Origin: Pseudomonas sp. LS.1a
GTDB lineage: Bacteria; Pseudomonadota; Gammaproteobacteria; Pseudomonadales; Pseudomonadaceae
Length of the DNA: 64,000 nt
Assembly: GCF_022533585.1 (NCBI RefSeq)
Contig: NZ_CP092827.1
Span: forward strand, 2,458,001-2,522,000
Reading direction: 5' to 3'
Within the stretch, counting starts at the first letter, position 1. Each line of letters begins with the position of its first letter. Below are positions 52,101-61,091 of this stretch, in pieces. Made by a program: the position numbers and the translations under genes. The notes under the pieces are model-generated. The model did not search any database and was not told where the DNA came from. It saw nothing but the letters and a program-made list of their open reading frames with translations.

Positions 52101-52838
52101 ATGACTCAGAAAATAGCTGTCGTGACCGGCGGCAGTCGCGGCATTGGCAAGTCCATCGTGCTGGCCCTGGCCGGCGCAGGTTATCAGGTTGCCTTCAGTT
52201 ATGTCCGTGACGAGGCGTCAGCCGCTGCCTTGCAGGCGCAGGTCGAAGGGCTCGGCCGGGAGTGCCTGGCCGCGCAGTGTGATGTCAAGGATGCGCAGAG
52301 CATTCAGGCGTTTTTCGAACGGGTCGAGCAGCGTTTCGAGCGTGTCGACTTGTTGGTCAACAACGCCGGTATTACCCGTGACGGTTTGCTCGCCACGCAA
52401 TCGGTGAGCGACATCACCGAGGTCATCCAGACCAACCTGGTCGGCACGTTGTTGTGCTGTCAGCAGGTGCTGCCCTGCATGATGCGCCAGCGCAGCGGGT
52501 GCATCGTCAACCTAAGTTCCGTGGCCGCGCAAAAGCCCGGCAGGGGCCAGAGCAACTACGCCGCCGCCAAAGGCGGTGTAGAAGCATTGACGCGTGCACT
52601 GGCGGTGGAGTTGGCGCCGCGCAACATCCGGGTCAACGCGGTAGCGCCCGGCATCGTCAGCACCGACATGAGCGAAGCCCTGGTCGGCGCCCATGAGCAG
52701 GAAATCCAGTCGCGGCTGTTGATCAAACGGTTCGCCCGGCCTGCAGAAATTGCCGACGCGGTGCTGTATCTGGCCGAGCACGGCCTGTACGTCACGGGCG
52801 AAGTCTTGTCCGTCAACGGCGGATTGAAAATGCTATGA
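52101..52838 (+). CDS. FabG-like 3-oxoacyl-ACP reductase (SDR)
   Basis: A 245-residue short-chain reductase: VVTGGSRGIGKSI cofactor loop, NNAGITRDGLL, catalytic Ser in LSSVAAQ and YAAAK. The end GEVLSVNGGLKML is like FabG. It should reduce the beta-keto groups made by the ketosynthases. It starts 9 bases after the fusion gene and overlaps the next reductase by four bases. Confidence 0.85.
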   Translation: MTQKIAVVTGGSRGIGKSIVLALAGAGYQVAFSYVRDEASAAALQAQVEGLGRECLAAQCDVKDAQSIQAFFERVEQRFERVDLLVNNAGITRDGLLATQSVSDITEVIQTNLVGTLLCCQQVLPCMMRQRSGCIVNLSSVAAQKPGRGQSNYAAAKGGVEALTRALAVELAPRNIRVNAVAPGIVSTDMSEALVGAHEQEIQSRLLIKRFARPAEIADAVLYLAEHGLYVTGEVLSVNGGLKML

Positions 52839-53599
52839 GCCAGGCACGCACGATTGTGATTACCGGCGCGGCCAATGGTATTGGCCGCGCCGTCGCGGAA
52901 AATTTTGCAGCCCAGGCCGAGCACCTTTTGATCTTGCTTGATCGGGATCTGCCAACCTTGCAGAGGTGGGTCACCGAGGGCGAATTTGCCGCTCGCATCG
53001 AAACCCATGAAGCGAACATCGCCGATCTCGCCAGCCTGCAACTTCTGTTCAAGGGCCTGGCCAACCGGGTCGGCTTTGTCGATGTGCTGGTCAACAGCGC
53101 CGGGGTCTGCGACGAGAACGAACCCGAAGACCTCGACAACTGGCACAAGGTGATTTCGATCAACCTCAACGGCACCTTTTACGTCACCTCGTTGTGCCTG
53201 CCACTGATGGCGGATGGTGGGCGGATCGTCAACATGTCGTCGATCCTCGGCCGAGCGGGCAAGGTCCGCAACACCGCTTACTGCGCCTCCAAACACGGCA
53301 TCATCGGCATGACCAAAGCCTTGGCGCTGGACCTGGCACCACGGCGAATCACCGTCAATGCCATCCTGCCCGCCTGGATCGACACACCGATGCTGCAAGG
53401 CGAATTGGCGGCTCAAGCGCGCATCGCCGGGATCACCCACGAGCAAATCCTGCGCAATGCGAAGAAGAAGTTGCCCCTGCGGCGCTTCATTCAGGGTGAC
53501 GAAGTGGCGGCCATGGTCCGTTATCTGGCGAGCCCGCAGGCGAGTGGCGTCACGGCGCAAAGCCTGATGATCGACGGCGGTGCCGGGTTGGGAATGTAG
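52835..53599 (+). CDS. Second short-chain dehydrogenase/reductase
   Basis: A 254-residue SDR: ITGAANGIGRAVAENF, NSAGVCDENEPEDL, MSSILGRAG and YCASKHG with catalytic Ser, Tyr and Lys. It is less FabG-like than its neighbour and may act on another carbonyl, for example the chain end or a later ketone. No dehydratase is encoded in the cluster, so hydroxyl groups may remain unless a housekeeping FabZ/FabA acts. Confidence 0.82.
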   Translation: MSQARTIVITGAANGIGRAVAENFAAQAEHLLILLDRDLPTLQRWVTEGEFAARIETHEANIADLASLQLLFKGLANRVGFVDVLVNSAGVCDENEPEDLDNWHKVISINLNGTFYVTSLCLPLMADGGRIVNMSSILGRAGKVRNTAYCASKHGIIGMTKALALDLAPRRITVNAILPAWIDTPMLQGELAAQARIAGITHEQILRNAKKKLPLRRFIQGDEVAAMVRYLASPQASGVTAQSLMIDGGAGLGM

Positions 53600-53601
53600 C
53601 C

Positions 53602-54885
53602 ATGGCTCGACTGGGATTGAACCGCGGCCTTTTGGCCGCGCTGGTCAGCCTCGGCTCGCCAGTGGCGATGGCCGAGTGGTTGCCGGGGCATCATGAAGCG
53701 GAGATCGGCGTTGCCACGGCCGTGCGTCTGCACGGGGACGACCAGGTCACGCAAAAGGCCGTGTACCTCAAGTTCAGCCTGGAGGATGCCTGGGACAGCG
53801 GCTACTACAAGGCCAAGGGCCGAGCCCGCTACGACTTCCGTTATGACGGCAACAACCCCTACAGCGCGCAAGCCCGGGACGATTACCGGGCGACTGCCGA
53901 TTGGCGGCACCTTTACTGGGGGCTCTACGTCGGTGACGGCGAGCTGACGGTGGGCTGGCAGCAGGTGGTGTGGGGGCGTGCAGATGAATTACGGGTGCTC
54001 GATCAGATCAACCCGCTGGATTATCGCGAGGGTGTGATCGGTCTGTTGGAAGACAGCCGCATCGCCGTGCCGATGATTCGCCTGGTGCAGCCGGTCGCCG
54101 AGTGGGAGCTGGAAGCGCTGGTGATCACTGATTTTGTGAAGAACCAGGCGCCGGCCGTCGGCAGCGAGTTCGATGCACCTATCTTTGCCACACCCGATCC
54201 GCAGATGTTTGTGGTCGATTCGCGGCCCGGTTATGACGGTCACAGTGGCTTCGGTTACGGCGCCAGTGCCAACGGCCGGATCGGCACGGTGGATGTCAGC
54301 TTCGTGGCCCTCAACGCCCGCCAACAGGACCCGGTTTACGCCGTCGAAGGCCAGACCGACGAGGGCCTGATTCGCCTCGAACGGCAATTCCCGCGCTATT
54401 CCATGGGCGGCGCCAGTGTGGCCATCGATGCCGGCCACAGCATCGTGGTACGCAGTGAAGTCGCCTACTTCGACAATTGGCGCGTCACCAACCCTTACCG
54501 CGCTTACGGCAGCGACCAGACGGCGATGACCAAGTCGCTGCTGGGCGTCGATTACCTATTGCGGGACTGGCTGATCTCGACGCAGTGGCAGCATCAGCGG
54601 CTGCTCGACTGGCAGCCCGGCATGGTCCAGGACAAACGCGACGACCTGTTCACCGTGTCTGCCGAAGGCTCGCAGTTCCAGGATCGCCTCAAGACCCGTC
54701 TGGTTTTCGGTATGTCGCCGCCAGCGCAGGACGACAGTTTCGTTCAGGGGATCTTCACCTACAAACCGGTGGACTGGCTCAAGTTGGGGCTCGAAGTCGA
54801 TGTGTTCTTCGGCAAGCCCGACCGCCAGTTCGGTGCGTACGCCAACCGCGACCAGGTGCGCTTGTCCGCCGGTTATCTGTTCTGA
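53602..54885 (+). CDS. Outer-membrane beta-barrel protein (DUF1302-like)
   Basis: A 427-residue secreted protein. Signal peptide of ~24 residues ends SPVAMAEW, followed by alternating aromatic beta-strand sequence and the terminal VRLSAGYLF whose final Phe is typical of Bam-assembled barrels. WRHLYWGLYVGDGELTVGWQ and VWGRADELRVLDQINPLDYR recall DUF1302 proteins, often encoded with LolA-like and RND proteins. It would form the outer-membrane exit or docking site of an export route. Confidence 0.75.
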   Translation: MARLGLNRGLLAALVSLGSPVAMAEWLPGHHEAEIGVATAVRLHGDDQVTQKAVYLKFSLEDAWDSGYYKAKGRARYDFRYDGNNPYSAQARDDYRATADWRHLYWGLYVGDGELTVGWQQVVWGRADELRVLDQINPLDYREGVIGLLEDSRIAVPMIRLVQPVAEWELEALVITDFVKNQAPAVGSEFDAPIFATPDPQMFVVDSRPGYDGHSGFGYGASANGRIGTVDVSFVALNARQQDPVYAVEGQTDEGLIRLERQFPRYSMGGASVAIDAGHSIVVRSEVAYFDNWRVTNPYRAYGSDQTAMTKSLLGVDYLLRDWLISTQWQHQRLLDWQPGMVQDKRDDLFTVSAEGSQFQDRLKTRLVFGMSPPAQDDSFVQGIFTYKPVDWLKLGLEVDVFFGKPDRQFGAYANRDQVRLSAGYLF

Positions 54886-54886
54886 C

Positions 54887-54903
54887 CACACCGGTGCGGT
54901 GTG
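54887..54903 (+). other. Short hairpin between barrel and LolA-like genes
   Basis: CACACCG and CGGTGTG pair around GTG right after the barrel gene. No T-tract follows, so it is more likely an mRNA stability or processing element than a terminator. Confidence 0.3.
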
Positions 54904-54935
54904 CGAACCACTCAAACAATGAAAAGGAAATCGCG

Positions 54936-55772
54936 ATGTTGCCCATCTTCAAGACCCTGACTGTAAGCGCACTGCTGCTGAGCGCCGCTGCCGCCATGGC
55001 AGCTGAAACACGCACGGCCGACGACATCATTCGCCAGGCCCGGGACCGCGATGACGGCAAGAGCTTCATGTCCCAGGTGTCCCTGATCCTGATCGACAAG
55101 CAAGGTAACACCCGCATCCGCGAGTTCAGCTACCTGCAAAAGGATTACCCGGACAGCGACAAATTCACCATGTATTTCTCCGCGCCGAGTGATGTGCGTG
55201 ACGTCGCCTTCCACATCGAAAACCCGCGCGAGGCCCTGGGCCTCGAAGACAGCCAATGGATGTACTTGCCGGTCAGCCGACAGACCCGAAGGATTTCCAC
55301 CACCGACAAACGCGGGGCGTTCATGGGTAGCGACTACTCCTATGCCGACCTCGACAAGATTCGCGCCGAAGACTATCGCCAAACGCTGGTTGGCGAAGAG
55401 CAGTTGCAGGGCCGCGATTGCTACGTGATCGAGCGTGAGCCGGCGACGCCTGCCGTGCTGGCCAAGACCGGCTACAACAAGCTCAAGGTCTGGGTTGACA
55501 AGAAGAACTCACTGGTGCTGCGCCAGGACTTCTTCGATGTAAAAGGTGTGATGTTCAAGCAGATGCGCACCCTGAAGACTGAAACCATCGACCAGATCGA
55601 CAGCATTACCCTCAGCGAAACCGAGGACTTCATCGCCGGTACGCGCTCTCAGCTGCGCTTCAACCAGTTGCAGTACAACGTCGCGCTGGACGACCGCCTG
55701 TTCACGCAGACCGCGATCAAGCGCGGGCTGAAAGCCGGCGACTTGCCGGATTACGCCGTGTCTGCCCGCTAA
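54936..55772 (+). CDS. LolA-like outer-membrane lipoprotein-sorting protein
   Basis: A 278-residue periplasmic protein with a ~23-residue signal peptide (ALLLSAAAAMAAE). The domain (DIIRQARDRDDGKSFMSQVS; QWMYLPVSRQTRRISTTDKR; FMGSDYSYADL) is the LolA/LolB-like half-barrel commonly paired with MMPL pumps. Such proteins carry hydrophobic cargo across the periplasm. ATG 54936 has an AAAGGAAA site. Confidence 0.82.
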   Translation: MLPIFKTLTVSALLLSAAAAMAAETRTADDIIRQARDRDDGKSFMSQVSLILIDKQGNTRIREFSYLQKDYPDSDKFTMYFSAPSDVRDVAFHIENPREALGLEDSQWMYLPVSRQTRRISTTDKRGAFMGSDYSYADLDKIRAEDYRQTLVGEEQLQGRDCYVIEREPATPAVLAKTGYNKLKVWVDKKNSLVLRQDFFDVKGVMFKQMRTLKTETIDQIDSITLSETEDFIAGTRSQLRFNQLQYNVALDDRLFTQTAIKRGLKAGDLPDYAVSAR

Positions 55773-55805
55773 GCGCCGCTCTCGATTCATCTGGAACCCT
55801 CATTC

Positions 55806-58415
55806 ATGGAAAGATACTTGAACTTCGTCGAGCGCTATGCGCGGGCAATTGTGTTCGTGCTGGTGGCGATCACCGCCTACTTCACTTACACGCTCGGCGC
55901 GCTGATGTCGGACACCAATCCGTATCTGCTCAAGGACACTCACCCGGCGCGCAAGACGATCATTGATTTGCAGCGCGAGTTCACCGGCACGTATGACTCG
56001 GTCATGGTGGCGCTGAGCAACCCTGAGAGTGTCTTCAACACCACGTCGCTGAACGCCCAGTTCGAGCTGTCCCAGGCCATACGCCGGTTGATGCTGGCGA
56101 ACGATGAGGACCGTGTCGAACTGCAGCGCATCGTCGGCCTGCACAGTGACGACCATGATGCCCAGGGCTTGCTGGTGCAGATCCTCGCCGAGGGTTTTTC
56201 GCAGAACGATTACGCTGCTGCCAAAGCGCTGCGCGACCATGGGATTGCCCGGCACTGGGACAGCCATGACCTGCAGTTCCTGAGCTTTCTTGCCGAGCGG
56301 CTCAACCCGATCCAGGAAATGGCCTCGATGGCTGACCTGGAAAACATCAGCTTGAGTGCCGATGGCGAGTTGTGGATCCACAAGACCCTGCACGCCCTGG
56401 ATATGGACCCGGTCAAGGTCGAAGCGCAGATCATGGGCAACGAGCAGATGGTCGGTGGCGTCGTCTCGGCGGACAAGAAAGTCGCCATGGTCGTCGCCGA
56501 ACTGGGCACCAAACAGGACGACGCTCAGGCCCAGTTGCGTGCCTATCACCAGGTCCGCGAGATCATCGCGAAGTACCAGGCCGCTCACCCGGAGTTCACC
56601 GATGAGGTGTTCATCGCCGGCATGCCGATCTTCATTGCGGCCCAGCAGGAAATCATCGATCACGACCTGGCGATGCTGTTCCCGATCGTGTTCCTGTTGG
56701 TGACCTCTCTGCTGGTTTTCTTCTTTCGCAAACCACTTGGCGTGGTGCTGCCGCTGTTCAATATCCTGTTCTGCACCATCTGGACCCTTGGCCTGATGGC
56801 GCTGCTGCGTGTGCCGATGGACTTGCTCACCAGTGTCTTGCCGGTGTTCCTGTTCACCATCTGTTGTGCCGACGCGATCCACGTTATGGCCGAGTATTAC
56901 GAACAGCTCAATTCGGGTAAGTCTTTCCGCGAAGCCAACCGTGAAACCCAGCGCCTGATGGTCACACCCGTAGTTCTGACAACGGTCACGACTATTGCGA
57001 CGTTCTTGATTTCAACCACCAACAACATTGTCAGCATCCGCAACTTTGGCGTGTTCATGTCCATCGGCCTGACGGCGGCGCTGATCATCTCGTTGCTACT
57101 GATTCCGGCGTGGATTTCGATCTGGGGCAAAGATGCCGTCCCGCGCAAAGTGCAACTCAAAGAGTCGCTGATCTCCCACTATCTGGTGGTGTTCTGTGCC
57201 TGGCTGATTCGCTGGCGCAAGCCGGTATTGCTGGTGACCCTGCCGTTGTTGGCGATGATGACGGTGTTCACGTTCAAGGTGGATATCGAAGACTCGGGCA
57301 TTGCCTACTTCAAGAAGGACAGCCCGGTACGGATGTCCGACGAGTTCATCAACCGGGCTGGAGTCGCGGGTACATCGCCGGGCTGGATCGCTTTCGACAC
57401 CAAGACTCCGCGTGGCGCGCTGACCACTGAAACCGTGCAGTTCCTCGAACGTCTGGACCAGTTCATCAGGGCCCAGCCGAACGTGAGTTACACCTATTCG
57501 GTAGCGACCTACATCAAGCGCATGAACCTCGTGCTCAACGACATGAACCCTGCTTTCCTGCGGGTGCCGCAGGCGGTGGAGCAGGTGACGGTGGTCGATG
57601 ATGACGGGAAACCGGAGACCTTCGATGTCGACGGCAACTCGCTCATCGAACAACACATCATGATGTTCGAGAACGGTGGCGGCACCGACTTGCAGAACGT
57701 GCTCAATGCCGATTACTCGAAGGCGGTGACGCTGTTCACCATGACCTCATCTGTGGCGGGCGATTACCAGGCGATGCTCGATAAACTGGACGCCTGGCTG
57801 GCCATCAACAAACCGGCCAACCTGCAAGTCACCCATGCCGGTACGCCGTACATATGGACCGGGGTGTTGCAGGAAATCACCCAGGGTCAGGTGCTGAGCT
57901 TCTCGCTGGCGTTGCTGGCCGTGACCTTGATGATGATGTTCTGGCTCAAGTCAGTACGCCTGGGCATCCTCGGCATGCTGACGTTGCTGACCACGTCGGT
58001 GACGGTGTACGGCAGCATGTACCTGTTGGATATCGAGTTGAACATCGGTACCACACTGGTGACGTTCCTGGTGGTGGGCGTCGTGGATTACGCCGTTCAC
58101 CTGCTGTCACGGATCAAGATGCTGGTGCAGAAGGGCATCGAGATCGACGAGGCCATCCTGGCGGCCATGCAGGGCGTCGGGCGCTCGACGGTGGTCAACG
58201 TCGTGATTTTCTCGATGGGCTTTGTCGCGCTGCTGTTCTCCGCCTACAAACCCGTCATTGACCTGGGTGTATTGGTGATACTGGCGCTGTCATCCAGCGG
58301 CTTCATGACCATTTTGTTGGTCACGCTGATTTCGCCGTGGTTCTTTGCCTCGATTGTGCCGCAGCCAGCAGTGCAAGAGGGCGAGCAGCCGGGGGGTGAG
58401 ACTGTGCCAGGCTAA
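55806..58415 (+). CDS. MMPL/RND-superfamily lipid exporter
   Basis: An 869-residue inner-membrane pump with two halves, each with a large periplasmic loop and about six helices (VFLLVTSLLVFFFRKPLGVV; TLMMMFWLKSVRLGILGMLT). Motifs CCADAIHVMAEYYEQL and VVDYAVHLLSRIK carry the charged residues of the proton path, as in HpnN-type RND lipid transporters. With the LolA-like carrier and barrel it forms a complete envelope route for the product. Last gene of the operon. Confidence 0.85.
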   Translation: MERYLNFVERYARAIVFVLVAITAYFTYTLGALMSDTNPYLLKDTHPARKTIIDLQREFTGTYDSVMVALSNPESVFNTTSLNAQFELSQAIRRLMLANDEDRVELQRIVGLHSDDHDAQGLLVQILAEGFSQNDYAAAKALRDHGIARHWDSHDLQFLSFLAERLNPIQEMASMADLENISLSADGELWIHKTLHALDMDPVKVEAQIMGNEQMVGGVVSADKKVAMVVAELGTKQDDAQAQLRAYHQVREIIAKYQAAHPEFTDEVFIAGMPIFIAAQQEIIDHDLAMLFPIVFLLVTSLLVFFFRKPLGVVLPLFNILFCTIWTLGLMALLRVPMDLLTSVLPVFLFTICCADAIHVMAEYYEQLNSGKSFREANRETQRLMVTPVVLTTVTTIATFLISTTNNIVSIRNFGVFMSIGLTAALIISLLLIPAWISIWGKDAVPRKVQLKESLISHYLVVFCAWLIRWRKPVLLVTLPLLAMMTVFTFKVDIEDSGIAYFKKDSPVRMSDEFINRAGVAGTSPGWIAFDTKTPRGALTTETVQFLERLDQFIRAQPNVSYTYSVATYIKRMNLVLNDMNPAFLRVPQAVEQVTVVDDDGKPETFDVDGNSLIEQHIMMFENGGGTDLQNVLNADYSKAVTLFTMTSSVAGDYQAMLDKLDAWLAINKPANLQVTHAGTPYIWTGVLQEITQGQVLSFSLALLAVTLMMMFWLKSVRLGILGMLTLLTTSVTVYGSMYLLDIELNIGTTLVTFLVVGVVDYAVHLLSRIKMLVQKGIEIDEAILAAMQGVGRSTVVNVVIFSMGFVALLFSAYKPVIDLGVLVILALSSSGFMTILLVTLISPWFFASIVPQPAVQEGEQPGGETVPG

Positions 58416-58484
58416 ATCGCCGGGGCGCCTGCGTGCTGAAAACGGCACGGGGCGCCATGGCCGTTCAGGGGCGGCGGTGCGGAT

Positions 58485-58868
58485 TCAGCGGGCTTTTTCC
58501 AGGTGTTCGAACTGGCATTGCATCTGAGCATCCTTGAGGCTCAGCTCAAACTCAACCAAGCCGTCATGCACTTGCTGCAAGGCCTGGATCTGCCCCATCA
58601 ATTCCTGCTTTTTGTTATCGATGGCCTGCATGGCCAGATCCCAGGGCAGCTCCTGGCCGCGATGATCCTGCAGAATGGCCTGCATTTCCTTGAGCTTGAA
58701 ACCGAGTTGCTGAGCGCATTTGATGAAGGTCAGCAGCTCTACGCTTTGCTGGCTGTAGACGCGGTACTTGCCTTCGCGTTGCGGGGGGGGCAACAGGCCG
58801 ATTTCTTCGTAATGTCGAATGCTTTTGACGGTGGTGCCCGACAGCTGGGCGGCTTTGCCGATGTACAT
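58485..58868 (-). CDS. MerR-family transcription regulator
   Basis: A 127-residue MerR protein: IGKAAQLSGTTVKSIRHYEE, then IGLLPPPQREGKYRVYS in the winged helix, followed by the dimer helix and a short C-terminus with two cysteines in all (KCAQ, QCQF). It lacks the paired metal cysteines of CueR or MerR, so it may sense a redox or organic signal. It is downstream of the quinone reductase gene and convergent to the cluster. The paired MerR-type promoters at 43620 and 59640 are its likely targets. Confidence 0.83.
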   Translation of the reverse strand: MYIGKAAQLSGTTVKSIRHYEEIGLLPPPQREGKYRVYSQQSVELLTFIKCAQQLGFKLKEMQAILQDHRGQELPWDLAMQAIDNKKQELMGQIQALQQVHDGLVEFELSLKDAQMQCQFEHLEKAR

Positions 58869-58899
58869 GAAAATCCCTTTTTTGACGCATCAGAAGCGG

Positions 58900-58937
58900 A
58901 AAGATGTCGCGCGCTCGTACAAGCGCGCGACATCTTT
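58900..58937. repeat. Perfect 16-bp palindrome with 6-base loop
   Basis: AAAGATGTCGCGCGCT (58900-58915) and AGCGCGCGACATCTTT (58922-58937) pair perfectly around CGTACA, in the 165-base gap between the quinone reductase and the MerR gene. No long T-tract follows on either strand. It may be an attenuating hairpin, a mobile-repeat scrap or an operator. Confidence 0.8.
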
Positions 58938-59033
58938 GCACAAGCGTCAGGGGGTGGGAAGCCAAGGTGGACAGGGTGTCACGGCAGGGAGGCTCGGTTG
59001 GGCAGCGCAGGGGCACGGCCCGACCGGGGCCGA

Positions 59034-59612
59034 TCAGCGGCTGGCGACTGCCTGGACTTGTTTGAGCCAGGCTTCACGCTGTTCCGGCTTGGACCCCAAT
59101 ACCGGACCGAAGGTCAGGGTTTTCAGGGGTTTTATGCCGCAGAACTCCAGGGTGGTCTTGCGTATTTGGTGCAGGCCCGGCATGCGATACACCCACCGGT
59201 AGTACCACGGCGGCGTGTCCATGGTCACCAAAAGGTGAGCCGTGCGGCCCTTGAGCAGCTTGTCCGGGAAGGGCGAGCCCTTGCGGTACTTGAAGGCAAA
59301 ACCGGGCAGAAACACGCGGTCGAAGAACCCCTTGAGCAACGCCGGAATGCCGCCCCACCAGATCGGGTACACCAATGTCAGGTGTTCGGCCCAGGTAATG
59401 TCGTTCTGTGCGTCGATCAAATCGGGCTCAAGCAACTGGATCTGGTTATAGCCATCGTGCAAGACCGGATCGAAGTCCAGGGTGTCCAGGCGCAGCAGGC
59501 GCACCTCATGGCCTGCTTGCGTGGCGGCCTCGACATAACGTTCGGACACAGCGCCGCAAAAGCTGTCGTTCGAAGGGTGGCCGAGGATTACGAGCATGCG
59601 TTTGCTCTTCAT
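59034..59612 (-). CDS. NAD(P)H-dependent quinone oxidoreductase (KefF/MdaB-like)
   Basis: A 192-residue flavodoxin-fold reductase: MLVILGHPSNDSFCGAVSER phosphate loop, LVYPIWWGGIPALLKGFFDR and GKP-like end (CGIKPLKTLTFGPV). It should reduce quinones or other electrophiles by two electrons. ATG 59612 with GGAG 7 bases before; the longer frame begins at the promoter itself. Directly preceded by a MerR-type promoter and followed by the merR gene, suggesting it responds to the same signal as the biosynthetic cluster. Confidence 0.83.
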   Translation of the reverse strand: MKSKRMLVILGHPSNDSFCGAVSERYVEAATQAGHEVRLLRLDTLDFDPVLHDGYNQIQLLEPDLIDAQNDITWAEHLTLVYPIWWGGIPALLKGFFDRVFLPGFAFKYRKGSPFPDKLLKGRTAHLLVTMDTPPWYYRWVYRMPGLHQIRKTTLEFCGIKPLKTLTFGPVLGSKPEQREAWLKQVQAVASR

Positions 59613-59639
59613 GACGAACTCCAGATAATGAAGTGCCAA

Positions 59640-59670
59640 GGGTAAAGTCTGCCCCTAACGGTAGAGTCAA
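59640..59670 (-). promoter_or_regulatory. MerR-type promoter of the quinone reductase gene
   Basis: On the minus strand TTGACT (59670-59665), a 19-base spacer with CTACCGTTAGGGGCAG, and TTACCC (59645-59640). Over its first 28 bases it differs from the element at 43620 at three positions only. Transcription would begin about 20 bases before the ATG at 59612. Confidence 0.7.
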
Positions 59671-59823
59671 GCCTTGCCGGTTAGCGGTAGAGACAAAAAG
59701 TCCAGCAGCGCTTGGGTGTAACCCGGAAAACCGTCATAAGCGTGGCTGAGGGTATCGCTGAGCGTCAGGGTGTCGAGCCCTGTCAAGGCATGATCGACCG
59801 GCATCATCAACACTTTCCCTAAA
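59667..59823 (-). pseudogene. Unassigned C-terminal remnant
   Basis: The minus strand reads TLSDTLSHAYDGFPGYTQAL and LDFLSLPLTGKA before a stop. It looks like the end of a longer protein, but I cannot name the family. It runs into the MerR-type promoter. Confidence 0.3.
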
Positions 59824-60389
59824 GACTGTCAGGGTCGCCGAAGAACATTTGGACAGGGCTGTGTCCATTAGGGAGTGCATTCACGATCGGCTGCTGTCGA
59901 CCGATAGCGGACAAGATCAAAGCAGGTCTTAAAGTCATCGAGACGGCGCACGTGCGTGGCGAGAAAGGCGCTCCTGATTCGATAGATACACGGCTGACTG
60001 AAACTGAGCATCAGATCCAGGGAACCGTGGGTAAGCCGCGCGCAGCCACGCTCAAAACCGGTGAGCGATGGCTCACTCAAGTCCAGGCTCGGCTCGATGG
60101 TATCGATCTCACAAAAGCGACCGTTGGTCGGATAAGGTTGGATCCGGGTTCTATGCGGCTGCATTTTTTTGACGCTTTCATAATGCTTTAAAAACAACGG
60201 GTTGTGGTGTAGTTGTTCATATTTCTTGTAAAGGTGATTGTTCGTTGACGATCGACTTGTGTCAGGCCTGAGCCTGATTTTCGAACGCCTGGAGCCTGGA
60301 GTACACGATGGATGACCGCTGTCATCCCGGCTTTTCTGCTATTAATGAATGACTCTTCGTTCGAGTGCTAGTCCTATCGGGAGCGCGTC
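59824..60389. other. Intergenic stretch without supported genes
   Basis: About 565 bases before the response regulator gene. One 109-codon minus-strand frame (59868-60197) exists, but it has no ribosome site and no recognisable domain. The part from 60190 on is AT-rich and probably holds the promoter of the response regulator gene. Confidence 0.5.
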
Positions 60390-61091
60390 ATGAATCCGTT
60401 CATTCGTATCGGCATTGTCGACGACCATCCGTTGTTGCGTGAGGGCGTTGCCAACATACTGAGAAGACGGGCGGATATTCAGGTCATGGAACAGGGCGCC
60501 AGTGCGCAAGATGCCAAGGATATCGCCCAGAGGGTGCGTCCGGATGTGATGCTGATGGACGTCAATATGCCGGGTGATGTTTTCGCTGCGGTGCGGTTCA
60601 TTTCCACTGAACTATCGGATGTGAGGGTCCTGATGCTGACGGTTTCAGAATCCGAAAATGACGCCTTTTTGGCGCTGGATGCCGGTGCGCTCGGGTATGT
60701 GTTGAAAGGTGTCAGCGGACCGGAACTGGTCACGGCTATCAGGTTAGTTGCCAAGGGGCAAACGTATATCACCCCCGATTTTGTCAACAAACTGCTGAGT
60801 AACTTCAAGAAACATGAAGCGGAGAATCACGCGTTTGATCTGACCCAGCGCGAGGAGCAAGTTATTTATGAGGTTTCAAAAGGGTTGACTAATAGGGAGG
60901 TTGCGTCAAAGCTGTTTATAAGCGAAAAAACAGTCAAGCACTACATGAGTTGTGTGATGCAGAAGTTGCACGTACGAAATCGTGTCGAAGCGGTCACGGC
61001 CCTACGTTATTACAGGGAGCGCGAAGCTCTCGGGCGATTGCACATCGGCGCAGGGAAAACACCAATGTATGCCCGGAGCCGCTCTGACTAA
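60390..61091 (+). CDS. NarL/LuxR-family response regulator
   Basis: A 233-residue two-domain regulator. The receiver (~residues 5-125) has the DDHP start, the phospho-Asp in DVMLMDVNMPG and the Lys in GYVLKGVSG. The C-terminal HTH (~150-210) reads LTQREEQVIYEVSKGLTNRE and VASKLFISEKTVKHYMSCVM. Convergent with its likely kinase by a four-base overlap. It may control the peroxidase-like gene beyond the kinase; target unknown. Confidence 0.85.
   Translation: MNPFIRIGIVDDHPLLREGVANILRRRADIQVMEQGASAQDAKDIAQRVRPDVMLMDVNMPGDVFAAVRFISTELSDVRVLMLTVSESENDAFLALDAGALGYVLKGVSGPELVTAIRLVAKGQTYITPDFVNKLLSNFKKHEAENHAFDLTQREEQVIYEVSKGLTNREVASKLFISEKTVKHYMSCVMQKLHVRNRVEAVTALRYYREREALGRLHIGAGKTPMYARSRSD

Noticed and set aside
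43740..58415. Aryl polyene or prodiginine cluster
   Set aside because: No dehydratase, ammonia-lyase, adenylation domain or thioesterase is present, and no prodiginine-specific enzymes are encoded, so the label would not fit.
59868..60197. 109-codon minus-strand frame in the intergenic stretch
   Set aside because: No ribosome site, no domain, unusual composition; could be decayed sequence.
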